NCBI GenBank assembly: GCA_000681355.2
Contig: JJNX02000010.1
Location: 1-41,128, forward strand
DNA from: Peptococcaceae bacterium SCADC1_2_3
GTDB lineage: Bacteria; Bacillota; Desulfotomaculia; Desulfotomaculales; Nap2-2B
Length of the DNA stretch: 41,128 nucleotides
Direction: 5' to 3'
Below are positions 34,131-41,128 of the stretch, one piece after another. The notes beneath the pieces were generated by a model. The model was given only the letters and a program-made list of their open reading frames with translations, did not search any database and was not told the origin of the DNA. The translations under genes were made by a program, and so were the position numbers. How positions within the stretch are numbered: the first letter of the stretch is position 1; every line of letters starts with the position of its first letter.

Positions 34131-34186
34131 AACCACTAACCACTAACCACTAACCACTAACCACTAACCACTAACCACTAACCACT
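34131..34186 (+). repeat. Tandem array of eight AACCACT heptamers
   Basis: Eight exact copies of AACCACT run from 34131 to 34186 and end four bases before GGAGG of the next gene. Just upstream, 34092-34122 holds loosely inverse words (GTAGTTAGTG, GTTGGTCATTAGG), so the locus could fold into an imperfect hairpin. There is no spacer between units, so it is not a CRISPR. Confidence 0.9.
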
Positions 34187-34203
34187 AAAAGGAGGTTTGT
34201 AAT

Positions 34204-34533
34204 ATGAAATTAGAAATAAATGCTAATCTGGAATTTAATCATGAACCGGAGAAAAACGAAGAAAAACAAGAACAACAACCAAAAATAACCACCGAAAAAG
34301 AAATTAATGCTGAAGCAAGGAAAACTAAAGACGAACAAGTTCCGGGGTATTTTGCTGATTTACCACGTACGGTTATAGAATACGCGCAAAAATCAATAAT
34401 ACCTCCTCAAGTAATTGAGTACTATAAGCAATACGGTCTGGATGAACATACCATAAAAATTTTGTTTCACGTGCAACCTTATGATGATGTTTCATACAAG
34501 CCGGTCAATGGTTTGCCGGGCCATATTTGTTGA
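34204..34533 (+). CDS. Uncharacterised 109-residue protein, probable sporulation gene
   Basis: The ATG at 34204 follows AAAAGGAGG. Residues 1-48 are very polar, rich in Glu, Lys and Gln and probably disordered (KNEEKQEQQ). The rest is more ordered with aromatic residues (GYFADLPRTVIEYAQKS, YKQYGLDEHTIKILFHVQPY) and ends LPGHIC. I recognise no family. It lies in the insertion between xerC and hslV with other candidate spore genes, behind a sigma-K-like promoter and a heptamer array, so a spore role is inferred from context only. Confidence 0.6.
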   Translation: MKLEINANLEFNHEPEKNEEKQEQQPKITTEKEINAEARKTKDEQVPGYFADLPRTVIEYAQKSIIPPQVIEYYKQYGLDEHTIKILFHVQPYDDVSYKPVNGLPGHIC

Positions 34534-34677
34534 AAAAAGTACCGGGCTAGCGGGCTAGCGCAACATAAGAATACTGGTTATCAGTTGCTGGAAAAATATT
34601 AGCTTATTACAGTGCCTGACGACCAATTGCCGGTTAATGTTTTGTTAATAAAAATTAGTCCTAGGAGTTAGATAACT

Positions 34678-35352
34678 ATGTCTAATATATTATTCAGCTT
34701 TAAGAAAAGATTTTGCGCTTCTTTTAACCTTCCTTTAGCCAGTTATCCTCTAGACTGCCAGGTTGCTGAGGCATATTTATACGGTAAGCTGCTTGAAGAT
34801 AAAACACTCTTGGCCTTCGGTAAATACAATCTTATTTTTTGTTTGAATAACTACAACAAAGATTTTTACCCGGTACATTTAACCAGCCGGACATTTTGCG
34901 AAAAATTTGAAGTAACCGAAACACTACCGAAAGGTATAGAAATCAAGCTGTATTTTAGCCAGCCTTTATATGCTACCACGCGAATCGGCAAGCAACAAAA
35001 CCCAACCCTCTTGAGTTTTATAAAAAATATTTTTTTATTTCTTACCTGGATAGAAGTACATATAGAAGGAGAAATTACGGTTGAAATTGTCACCAACAAA
35101 ACCCAAGAACCAGCTAAAATTATACCCGGTAAAAGACCAGGAGAAACTTGTTCAGAGCAAAAAAATATATTGATTAACCGGGTGAATGTAACCCAAGCAG
35201 GCGTAAAAAAAATAAATCCTGACGCGTCAACAGGAGTTACCATACCATTCCCGGCTTTTTATCCTGTTTCAACAAATCAAATGCCTGGCCATACGGGGTT
35301 GCGCAAAACCTTGCTTCAAAAATATACCTCTCCTCCCAGCAAGCCAGAATAA
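34678..35352 (+). CDS. Candidate spore coat morphogenetic protein (CotE/SPOCS-like pattern)
   Basis: This 224-residue protein has a beta-rich N-terminal two thirds in which CQVAEAYLYGKLLEDKTLLA is followed by FGKYNLIFCLNN. That is similar in layout to CotE-type and SPOCS domains, where a 'function as G-x-x-V-E-G-x-Y' strand pattern recurs. A second strand set (WIEVHIEGEITVEIVTN) follows, then a Pro/Thr-rich tail. No signal peptide or membrane helix is convincing. CTAGGAG precedes the ATG at 34678. Resemblance is weak and no profile search was possible; sporulation context supports it. Confidence 0.45.
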   Translation: MSNILFSFKKRFCASFNLPLASYPLDCQVAEAYLYGKLLEDKTLLAFGKYNLIFCLNNYNKDFYPVHLTSRTFCEKFEVTETLPKGIEIKLYFSQPLYATTRIGKQQNPTLLSFIKNIFLFLTWIEVHIEGEITVEIVTNKTQEPAKIIPGKRPGETCSEQKNILINRVNVTQAGVKKINPDASTGVTIPFPAFYPVSTNQMPGHTGLRKTLLQKYTSPPSKPE

Positions 35353-35495
35353 TTAAAAAAGGAATTTAAAGAGAATAAAGAGTTTAAACTTGCTATATTA
35401 GTCCTGGTTGTGATAAATTAATACGTAGTAGGTTTGGGTACGAAAATAGCTTTTTATAAATTTTTTACAAAAAGTAAAAAAGGTGGCGAGTTTTT

Positions 35496-36035
35496 TTGTT
35501 TCACGGCACTACTGTTGTAGCCGTAAAAAAGAATAATCAGGTGGCTTTGGCCGGGGACGGCCAGGTAACCTTTGCTCAAAATACAATTTTAAAACACCGC
35601 GCGCGAAAGACCCGCCGTTTGTATAACGGTCAAGTACTGGCTGGTTTCGCGGGGGCCGTTGCCGATGCTTTTACTTTATTTGAAAAGTTTGAAAGTAAAC
35701 TGGAGTCATACAACGGGAATTTAGCCAGGGCGGCCGTTGAATTAGCTAAAGAATGGCGAACAGACCGTTTTTTACGACGTTTGGAAGCATTGCTTATTGT
35801 AGCCAATCAGGAAAACCTATTAGTAATATCTGGTAATGGAGAAGTAATTGATCCTGATGATGGGGTAGTAGCCATAGGCTCTGGTGGGCCCTACGCGTTG
35901 GCTGCTGCGCGTGCTTTAGTCAAATATACTGATTTAACTGCCAGTCAGGTTGCTTATGAGGCCCTGTCCATTGCGGCCGGTATTTGCGTTTATACTAATA
36001 CAGAGATAACCGTGGAAGAACTGGGAGGAAAGTGA
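35496..36035 (+). CDS. hslV: ATP-dependent protease subunit HslV
   Basis: HslV is the proteasome-like peptidase that works with HslU. The 179-residue frame starts with TTG at 35496 (AGGTGG about ten bases upstream). Removal of MFHG would expose the catalytic Thr5 in [14 protein letters not shown] and the [14 protein letters not shown] segment are family-typical. Because the N-terminal residue is Thr, not Ser, it is the classical type rather than the Bacillus CodW type. hslU follows one base after its stop. Confidence 0.95.
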   Translation: MFHGTTVVAVKKNNQVALAGDGQVTFAQNTILKHRARKTRRLYNGQVLAGFAGAVADAFTLFEKFESKLESYNGNLARAAVELAKEWRTDRFLRRLEALLIVANQENLLVISGNGEVIDPDDGVVAIGSGGPYALAAARALVKYTDLTASQVAYEALSIAAGICVYTNTEITVEELGGK

Positions 36036-36036
36036 A

Positions 36037-37437
36037 GTGGAAGAACTAACCCCACAGCAAATCGTTAATGAACTGGATAAATATATTATTGGCCAGCAGG
36101 AGGCAAAAAAAGCCGTGGCTATTGCCTTACGCAACCGCTACCGGCGCAGCAAGCTGCCACCGGAACTCCAGGAAGAGGTGGTGCCAAAAAACATTCTTAT
36201 GATTGGCCCAACAGGGGTGGGAAAAACAGAAATTGCCCGGCGTTTGGCCCGCCTGGTAAAAGCTCCTTTTATAAAGGTAGAGGCAACTAAATTTACGGAG
36301 GTTGGTTATGTGGGCCGAGATGTGGAAAGCATGGTTCGTGACCTGGTAGAAACCTCTGTCCGGATAACCAAACAGGAAAAAATGTCTTTGGTGCAAGATA
36401 AAGCAAGGGAATTAACCCAGGAACGTATGGTTGAACTTTTAGCACCTTCACCCTCAACCGAAGTTACCGTACCCAACCCCTTAGAAATGATTTTTGGGGG
36501 GGGCGCAAAACAAACGAGTCCGAAAGACCAGTTGCCAGAAAAAAAGGACCAGACCCTTTACCTGGAGCGGGAAACCCTACGGGAAAAATTAAAGCGGGGG
36601 GAATTGGAGCAAGAATATGTGGAAATAGAAGTTGAAGATACCGTACCGCCTATGTTAGAGGTTTTTACCGGCACTGGTATGGAAGAATTAGGTATTAATA
36701 TGCAGGATATGCTGGGGGGTTTTTTCCCGAAAAAAAAGCGGAAACGTAAAGTAACGGTAGCCGAGGCCCGTAAAATTCTTACCCAGCAGGAAGCTCAAAA
36801 ATTAATTGATATGGATGAAGTTACTTCCCAGGCCATCCAACGGGCTGAAGAGCACGGAATTGTTTTTTTGGATGAGATTGATAAAATAGCCGGTCTTGAC
36901 ACTACCGGTGGTCCTGATGTTTCCAGAGGTGGTGTACAACGGGATATTCTTCCCATTGTAGAAGGTTCAACGGTAATAACCAAGTACGGACCGGTTAAAA
37001 CTGATTATGTTCTTTTTATTGCCGCGGGTGCCTTTAGTACGGTAAAACCTTCTGACCTTATTCCAGAATTGCAGGGGCGTTTCCCTATTCGGGTAACCCT
37101 GAATAATCTTACCGAAAAAGACTTTTTGCAGATATTAACGGAACCACAAAATGCCTTAATTAAACAATACATTGCTTTATTAGCTACCGAGGAGGTGAAA
37201 ATAGAATTTTCAAAAAATTCACTTGCAGAAATTGCAAAAATTGCGTATAATGTAAACACGCGTACAGAGAATATTGGAGCCCGGCGTTTATATACCATTA
37301 CCGAAAAACTTTTAGAAGATTTGTCTTTTAACGCACCAAACTTAAAAGGACAGACTTTTATTATTGATGAAAATTACGTCAAGCAAAAATTAAGCACCAT
37401 TGTCAAAGATGAAGATGTAAGTCGTTATATTCTTTAG
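36037..37437 (+). CDS. hslU: ATP-dependent protease ATPase subunit HslU
   Basis: HslU is the AAA+ unfoldase that feeds HslV. The 466-residue frame has Walker A GPTGVGKT (57-64), the pore motif region with GYVGRD, a lysine- and glutamate-rich I domain (about 110-245), Walker [10 protein letters not shown] and the C-terminal sensor 2 with the tail ending SRYIL that inserts into HslV. The start is GTG at 36037 after GGGAGGAAAG, which lies within the end of hslV. A near-consensus CodY box lies in the coding region at 37205-37219. Confidence 0.96.
   Translation: MEELTPQQIVNELDKYIIGQQEAKKAVAIALRNRYRRSKLPPELQEEVVPKNILMIGPTGVGKTEIARRLARLVKAPFIKVEATKFTEVGYVGRDVESMVRDLVETSVRITKQEKMSLVQDKARELTQERMVELLAPSPSTEVTVPNPLEMIFGGGAKQTSPKDQLPEKKDQTLYLERETLREKLKRGELEQEYVEIEVEDTVPPMLEVFTGTGMEELGINMQDMLGGFFPKKKRKRKVTVAEARKILTQQEAQKLIDMDEVTSQAIQRAEEHGIVFLDEIDKIAGLDTTGGPDVSRGGVQRDILPIVEGSTVITKYGPVKTDYVLFIAAGAFSTVKPSDLIPELQGRFPIRVTLNNLTEKDFLQILTEPQNALIKQYIALLATEEVKIEFSKNSLAEIAKIAYNVNTRTENIGARRLYTITEKLLEDLSFNAPNLKGQTFIIDENYVKQKLSTIVKDEDVSRYIL
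37205..37219. promoter_or_regulatory. Near-consensus CodY box within hslU
   Basis: AATTTTCAAAAAATT matches AATTTTCWGAAAATT at 14 of 15 positions. It is inside hslU, 242 bases before the codY start, so it might allow codY autoregulation, or be chance in AT-rich coding sequence. Confidence 0.3.
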
Positions 37438-37460
37438 TTTAGTTAAAAAGGAGAATGAGA

Positions 37461-38255
37461 ATGCTAACCTTACTGGATAAAACACGTGCTTTGAATAAGT
37501 TACTCCAAAAGTCAGCCGGGTACCCCGTTGATTTTAAAGAAGTAGCCCTTCTTTTTGGTGAAGTCATCGCCTGTAATGTTTATATTCTTGACCGCCGGGG
37601 TAAGCTTTTGGGGTTTAACTACGGCAAACCCTTTACTTGTGAAGTAACCAAGAGCTTTATAGAATTTCAGGGCAGCTTTCCCGAAGAATATAATGAAAAG
37701 CTGTTAAAGATTAACGAAACCCAGGCAAATGTTGGGGAAAAAGTAGAGTATTGTATGTTTAAACCTGAAATAAACTGTAAATTTACGAATAAATTAAATA
37801 CCTATGTTCCCATTATCGGGGCAGGTTCACGTTTAGGCACCCTGGTTCTATCCAAACTGGAGGAAAAATTTACTTGTGAAGATCTGGTTTTGGCTGAGTA
37901 CGGGGCTACGGTGGTAGGGATGGAAATCTTAAGAGCCCGGGCCGGACGGATGGAGGAAGAAGCCCGCAAGCGGGCTACCGTACAAGTTGCTTTAAGCACT
38001 TTATCATACTCTGAGCTAGATGCTATAAAACATATTTTTGCTCAGTTAGATGGTGAAGAGGGCCTCCTGATAGCCAGTAAAATAGCTGACGAGGTGGGTA
38101 TTACCCGTTCGGTAATTGTAAACGCCCTGCGTAAATTTGAAAGCGCCGGGGTGATTGAATCTAAATCTTTAGGCATGAAGGGTACTTATATTCGGGTTTT
38201 AAATGACCGTTTATTAGAGGAAATAGAAAAATTAAGTCAGCAAATAAAAATTTAA
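37461..38255 (+). CDS. codY: GTP- and branched-chain amino acid-sensing repressor CodY
   Basis: CodY is the global nutrient regulator of Firmicutes. From the ATG at 37461 it has 264 residues; an in-frame ATG at 37455 is one base from AAAAAGGAG and too close. The N-terminal GAF-type effector domain ([33 protein letters not shown]) precedes a linker helix and a winged helix at about 200-245 with [20 protein letters not shown], which is the diagnostic recognition helix. It is probably cotranscribed with hslVU. It ends one base from the convergent GH15 gene. Confidence 0.96.
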   Translation: MLTLLDKTRALNKLLQKSAGYPVDFKEVALLFGEVIACNVYILDRRGKLLGFNYGKPFTCEVTKSFIEFQGSFPEEYNEKLLKINETQANVGEKVEYCMFKPEINCKFTNKLNTYVPIIGAGSRLGTLVLSKLEEKFTCEDLVLAEYGATVVGMEILRARAGRMEEEARKRATVQVALSTLSYSELDAIKHIFAQLDGEEGLLIASKIADEVGITRSVIVNALRKFESAGVIESKSLGMKGTYIRVLNDRLLEEIEKLSQQIKI

Positions 38256-38256
38256 A

Positions 38257-40260
38257 TTAATTTTCCGTTAACGGGTACCCCCTTAACCGATTGCCAAGGG
38301 CTAAGTGAGCTAAAACAAGCATGGCGTGAGACCAGCCCAGGGGGATTACCCAGGCCGGACCACCCACTCGCCTATCTACCTGTTCGGGAAGCAAACCGAG
38401 CGAATTGGCGTTTTTTATTGCCCACTGGTATAAAGACAGCGCCTTTTCCTTTTCACCGCGTAGGGCATAAATAATACTTAACCAAAGAGTGGTTATTACC
38501 CAGGGATTGCCGCCGGCGTAAACATCGCCCTGGTAGCGGTGAATACCACCTACCTGTACATTAGTAAGAAATTTTTCAATTGCCTGGATAATTCTGTTTG
38601 TCCAGAAATCAGTTGGTTTTAAGACCCTAAAGGGAAAAACCAGTCCGGCTAAGGCCGCGTCAATACGCCGGTCCTGTTCTGCCCAGTAAACAGGGTAAAG
38701 CTCTAAAGGATCGGTGGTGGACCATACCTGATAACCTTGCTCCTTATGCCAGTGGTATTCGTTTGCGGAGATGCGCCGGTTGATCCCCCGTAAAAAACAC
38801 TTGGTCTTGGCCTCCCACTGCCGGGTCAAAATTGCTTTTTTAACCTTTGCCGCCGCCTCCCACCACAAATTAGCTTTATCTAGTTCTCCTTTATTCTTGG
38901 CCAGTAAAGTGGCCGCTTTTAAGCCACCGTAAGTTGCGGCTGCCGCATAAGTGCTTTGGCAATAGTTATCTTCCCACAAATCAAAGCTGGGTTGAGGAAG
39001 GTTGTTGGCCGGTGAAAGGGAATGAAACAAATAACTTACTCCCAGACAAACAGAAGGCCAGACGGCCGCCAAAAAATTTTGTTCTTTGGTAAGCGTAAAA
39101 TGATGGGCGTAACCCCAAAGCACCGCTCCTACTTGGTCAATCTGGTGGCCCCAAAAAGGAGCCCATTTGCCATCCGTGAAGTATCTTTGTTTCCAACTGC
39201 CATCAGTTTCCTGAACTCTTAAACAATAAAAGTAAAAATCTCTGGCTTCCTTATAAAAACCAGCTTCATCCAGGGCAACCGCCGCAAAAAATCCGTCCCG
39301 CGGCCAGCAATAAGCGTATCCCCCACAGCAGGTATAAAAAGGGTCAAACTCCGGAGCGGCAATTATTCCTCCTGTTTTCCGGTTGCAAAGCAGTTTTAAG
39401 GTCAATAAAGAGCGTTGTATCTCTTCCGGCACCACCTCTTTATCCTCGAGACCATGCTTTAGCGTTGAATTTTTTTGCCCCCAGTTTTGCCAAAAGGAAG
39501 CTGTTTTATCAAGCCAGGATGAAGTAGGTATATTTATGGTGCGGGTATATAAATCAAGTACCTGCCTTTCGCGGGAGGCAAAAGCTAAATAAAGGGCAAT
39601 CCCTTTCTCTTCACCCGGCGCTAAAAAACCCAATTCCCATTTTAAAATCCCTGCTCCTCCCCGTAAATTAGAGGAAGCGCCCGGAAACTTACCTTTGCTA
39701 GTCGTATCTAACAGTTCTTCTCCTACATCTTCCCGTCCGCAATGATAACCGGTTAAGGGATAATCAGGCGCCGCCAGTAAAATATAAGTATCGTAACGAA
39801 ATTGAATTAAAGCCTGGTGGCTAAACTTAAGGTATAGGGTATCGTATAAGGGAGATTCGTCAATTAAAAATAAACAATACCCTACCAGGGAAAAACTACG
39901 TCTTTGCTCTTTTAAATTTTTAATTTGGTACTGCCGGATTAAAACATCTGCTTCAGGCAAAATAAAATCATAAAGTTTCACGGCTAAACCCATTTCAGAA
40001 TGAACTAGATTTGTTTTTAAGATGTTAGTTCCTAGTAAATATTCCTGTTGGGTCTGCCAAGCCGGCGTGTGAAACCAGCTAACCGGGGAGTCGGGGCACC
40101 CGTCTGTTTGTATTCCCACGAAAAAACGACCTAAATGCTGTCCTTTATCAATATAAGGCCAAAAAATACGAAAAAGCTCCCCGTTACCTTTTATCGCGGC
40201 TAGCATCTTACTGTTGCCTATTATTCCTTCTGTAAGCTGAGGGGATAAAATTTTCTTCAT
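38257..40260 (-). CDS. GH15-family glucoamylase-like glycosidase
   Basis: This 667-residue protein has an N-terminal beta-sandwich (about 1-250) and an (alpha/alpha)6 barrel of the glycoside hydrolase 15 type. Family motifs include YCWPRDGFFAAVALDEAG, DLWEDNYCQSTYAAAATYGG and the catalytic-base region LLPEQVDRRVGGPAWVIPLG. No signal peptide is visible, so it is likely cytoplasmic and could release glucose from glycogen or maltodextrin, or act on trehalose as some GH15 members do. CAGGAG precedes the ATG at 40260. It is unrelated to its neighbours by pathway. Confidence 0.88.
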   Translation of the reverse strand: MKKILSPQLTEGIIGNSKMLAAIKGNGELFRIFWPYIDKGQHLGRFFVGIQTDGCPDSPVSWFHTPAWQTQQEYLLGTNILKTNLVHSEMGLAVKLYDFILPEADVLIRQYQIKNLKEQRRSFSLVGYCLFLIDESPLYDTLYLKFSHQALIQFRYDTYILLAAPDYPLTGYHCGREDVGEELLDTTSKGKFPGASSNLRGGAGILKWELGFLAPGEEKGIALYLAFASRERQVLDLYTRTINIPTSSWLDKTASFWQNWGQKNSTLKHGLEDKEVVPEEIQRSLLTLKLLCNRKTGGIIAAPEFDPFYTCCGGYAYCWPRDGFFAAVALDEAGFYKEARDFYFYCLRVQETDGSWKQRYFTDGKWAPFWGHQIDQVGAVLWGYAHHFTLTKEQNFLAAVWPSVCLGVSYLFHSLSPANNLPQPSFDLWEDNYCQSTYAAAATYGGLKAATLLAKNKGELDKANLWWEAAAKVKKAILTRQWEAKTKCFLRGINRRISANEYHWHKEQGYQVWSTTDPLELYPVYWAEQDRRIDAALAGLVFPFRVLKPTDFWTNRIIQAIEKFLTNVQVGGIHRYQGDVYAGGNPWVITTLWLSIIYALRGEKEKALSLYQWAIKNANSLGLLPEQVDRRVGGPAWVIPLGWSHAMLVLAHLALGNRLRGYPLTEN

Positions 40261-40408
40261 TCTTTTCTATCTCCTGTTAATGACTGAATAGTTGTCGTCC
40301 TGTTTATATTTTTTATAAAAGAGCAAATTATTATTAAAATTTATTAAAGAATTAAAAACTAAAGGAAAAATATTTTTAATTTTAGCGGATAAAAATAAAG
40401 CTATTGCC

Positions 40409-40430
40409 GGGCAGGAAATGCCCCTTTTTT
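40409..40430 (+). terminator. Hairpin with T6 tail before the DUF2148 gene
   Basis: GGGCA (40409-40413) and TGCCC (40419-40423) form a short stem followed by C and six T (40425-40430). It lies upstream of the gene at 40479 and on its strand, so it may be an attenuator. AAAGCTATT occurs both just before it (40397) and just after it (about 40446). Confidence 0.45.
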
Positions 40431-40478
40431 AGCGAACTTGTTAAGCAAAGCTATTAAAAAGAAAAGGTGAGGGAAAAA

Positions 40479-40997
40479 ATGGATGACGCTGTACTGCTGG
40501 TGGCAAAATTAATGTCCCTGGCGGCACGTACCGCCCCTAAGTGTATGGGACAAGATTACGTGGAGACAAAAATTATTGCGGGAGAAGAACTGAATAAACT
40601 GGCGGCAGAAATGGTAAGCTACGGGCAAAAAACAAAAAAAGCTAACTTTGACCGGGATGCCGAAAATGTTCGCCGCTCCCAGGCGGTATTTTTAATTGCC
40701 CTGCGGAAAAATATGCCGGTGGGGTTAAATTGTGGCGCCTGCGGCATAAATGAATGCGGTTATTTAATAAGTGAAGAGGGAAATGAGTTTGAAGGACCTT
40801 TGTGTGCCTGGCGGATACTGGATGTAGGGATTGCCTTGGGTTCCGCCGTAAAAGTGGCCAGTGCCCTTAACGTAGATAACCGGGTCATGTACCGGGTTGG
40901 GGTAGTAGCCCGAAAAATGGGCCTAATTAAAGGACCTCTGGTGATTGGAGTTCCTGTTTCGGCCCACAGTAAAAACATTTACTTTGACCGGGGGTAG
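40479..40997 (+). CDS. DUF2148 domain protein (ferredoxin-like Cys motifs)
   Basis: This 172-residue protein belongs to the DUF2148 family, found in anaerobes. It has PKCMGQDYVE near residue 23, NCGACGINECG at about 89-99 and PLCAWRILD near 112, a cysteine set that suggests an iron-sulfur cluster. The C-terminal segment (ALNVDNRVMYRVGVVARKMG) is typical of the family. The ATG at 40479 is chosen because AAAAGGTGAGGG lies before it; a GTG at 40467 is in frame. Its biochemical role is unknown. It is divergent from the GH15 gene. Confidence 0.82.
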   Translation: MDDAVLLVAKLMSLAARTAPKCMGQDYVETKIIAGEELNKLAAEMVSYGQKTKKANFDRDAENVRRSQAVFLIALRKNMPVGLNCGACGINECGYLISEEGNEFEGPLCAWRILDVGIALGSAVKVASALNVDNRVMYRVGVVARKMGLIKGPLVIGVPVSAHSKNIYFDRG

Positions 40998-41053
40998 CTA
41001 GAGAGCTTTTTGCGATGTTCGGGAAGCTAGACCGCACAAGCGTTAAAAGGAAC

Positions 41054-41111
41054 ACAAAAAAAGATTTTACCCCATAATAAAAGGAAAAATAAGGTTTTGT
41101 GGGGTAGAAAT
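41054..41111. repeat. Inverted repeat at the window end
   Basis: GATTTTACCCCA near 41063-41074 and TGGGGTAGAAATC near 41099-41111 pair as five plus seven bases with one bulge around an A-rich loop. The loop holds AAAAGGAAAAATAAGG. It may be a terminator for the DUF2148 gene or part of a leader that continues outside. Confidence 0.4.
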
Positions 41112-41128
41112 CATGGATTACTAAAGGC

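Noticed and set aside
34131-34186. CRISPR array
   Set aside because: Units are 7 bases without spacers and there are no cas genes.
41004-41090. 20-residue frame near the window end
   Set aside because: No ribosome site and low-information composition; it runs into an inverted repeat.

Overview
The window reads as chromosome of a spore-forming, low-to-mid GC Firmicute (class Clostridia, Peptococcaceae-like; inferred from gene content only). Supporting signs are strong AAGGAGG-type ribosome binding sites, frequent GTG and TTG starts, CodY, HslV/HslU next to XerC, a three-gene GerA-type spore germination operon, candidate spore-coat genes and three promoter-like sites of sigma-K type. No prophage, complete insertion sequence, tRNA, rRNA or CRISPR array was seen.

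Layout. 1-262 is the start of a winged-helix regulator on the minus strand, divergent from a membrane-anchored LolA-like protein. 1220-8681 is a purine block, all on +: hpt, guaA, purE, purB, purF, purM, purN. purC, purS, purQ, purL, purH and purD are not here. After a small zinc-ribbon gene, a large palindrome separates this block from phoU, phoR and phoP (minus). recD2 (minus) follows, then a PHO-box array and pstC-pstA-pstB (+), with no pstS. Next come a Ski2-like RNA helicase split into two overlapping frames, a DUF433/DUF5615 toxin-antitoxin-like pair, an orphan Spo0B-type kinase (minus), a small membrane protein and thrC. 23341-28168 holds gerAA-gerAB-gerAC and three tiny hydrophobic proteins. 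dprA, topA, xerC, hslV, hslU and codY follow in the usual Firmicute order, except that about 2.7 kb of probable sporulation genes sits between xerC and hslV and no trmFO lies between topA and xerC. The window ends with a GH15 glucoamylase-like enzyme (minus) and a DUF2148 protein.

How the genes work together. PhoP-PhoR-PhoU and the PHO-box-driven Pst transporter form a phosphate regulon. The pur genes plus hpt and guaA make and salvage purine nucleotides. The ger operon, tiny membrane proteins and coat-like genes serve the spore. dprA, topA, xerC and recD2 act on DNA. HslVU degrades proteins, and CodY senses branched-chain amino acids and GTP.

The most unusual content is between and at the edges of genes. 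(1) A REP-like hairpin lies between the purM ribosome binding site and its start codon, and folding would restore the spacing. (2) pstA has no ATG, GTG or TTG start before its first membrane helix, but an ACG sits at ideal distance from a perfect Shine-Dalgarno. (3) A helicase is split exactly in the linker between its two RecA domains. (4) A family of MITE-like repeats shares end sequences while the hearts differ, and several hearts are inverted repeats built from short reiterated words. (5) Eight copies of a 7-bp repeat lie directly before the Shine-Dalgarno of a sporulation-type gene.
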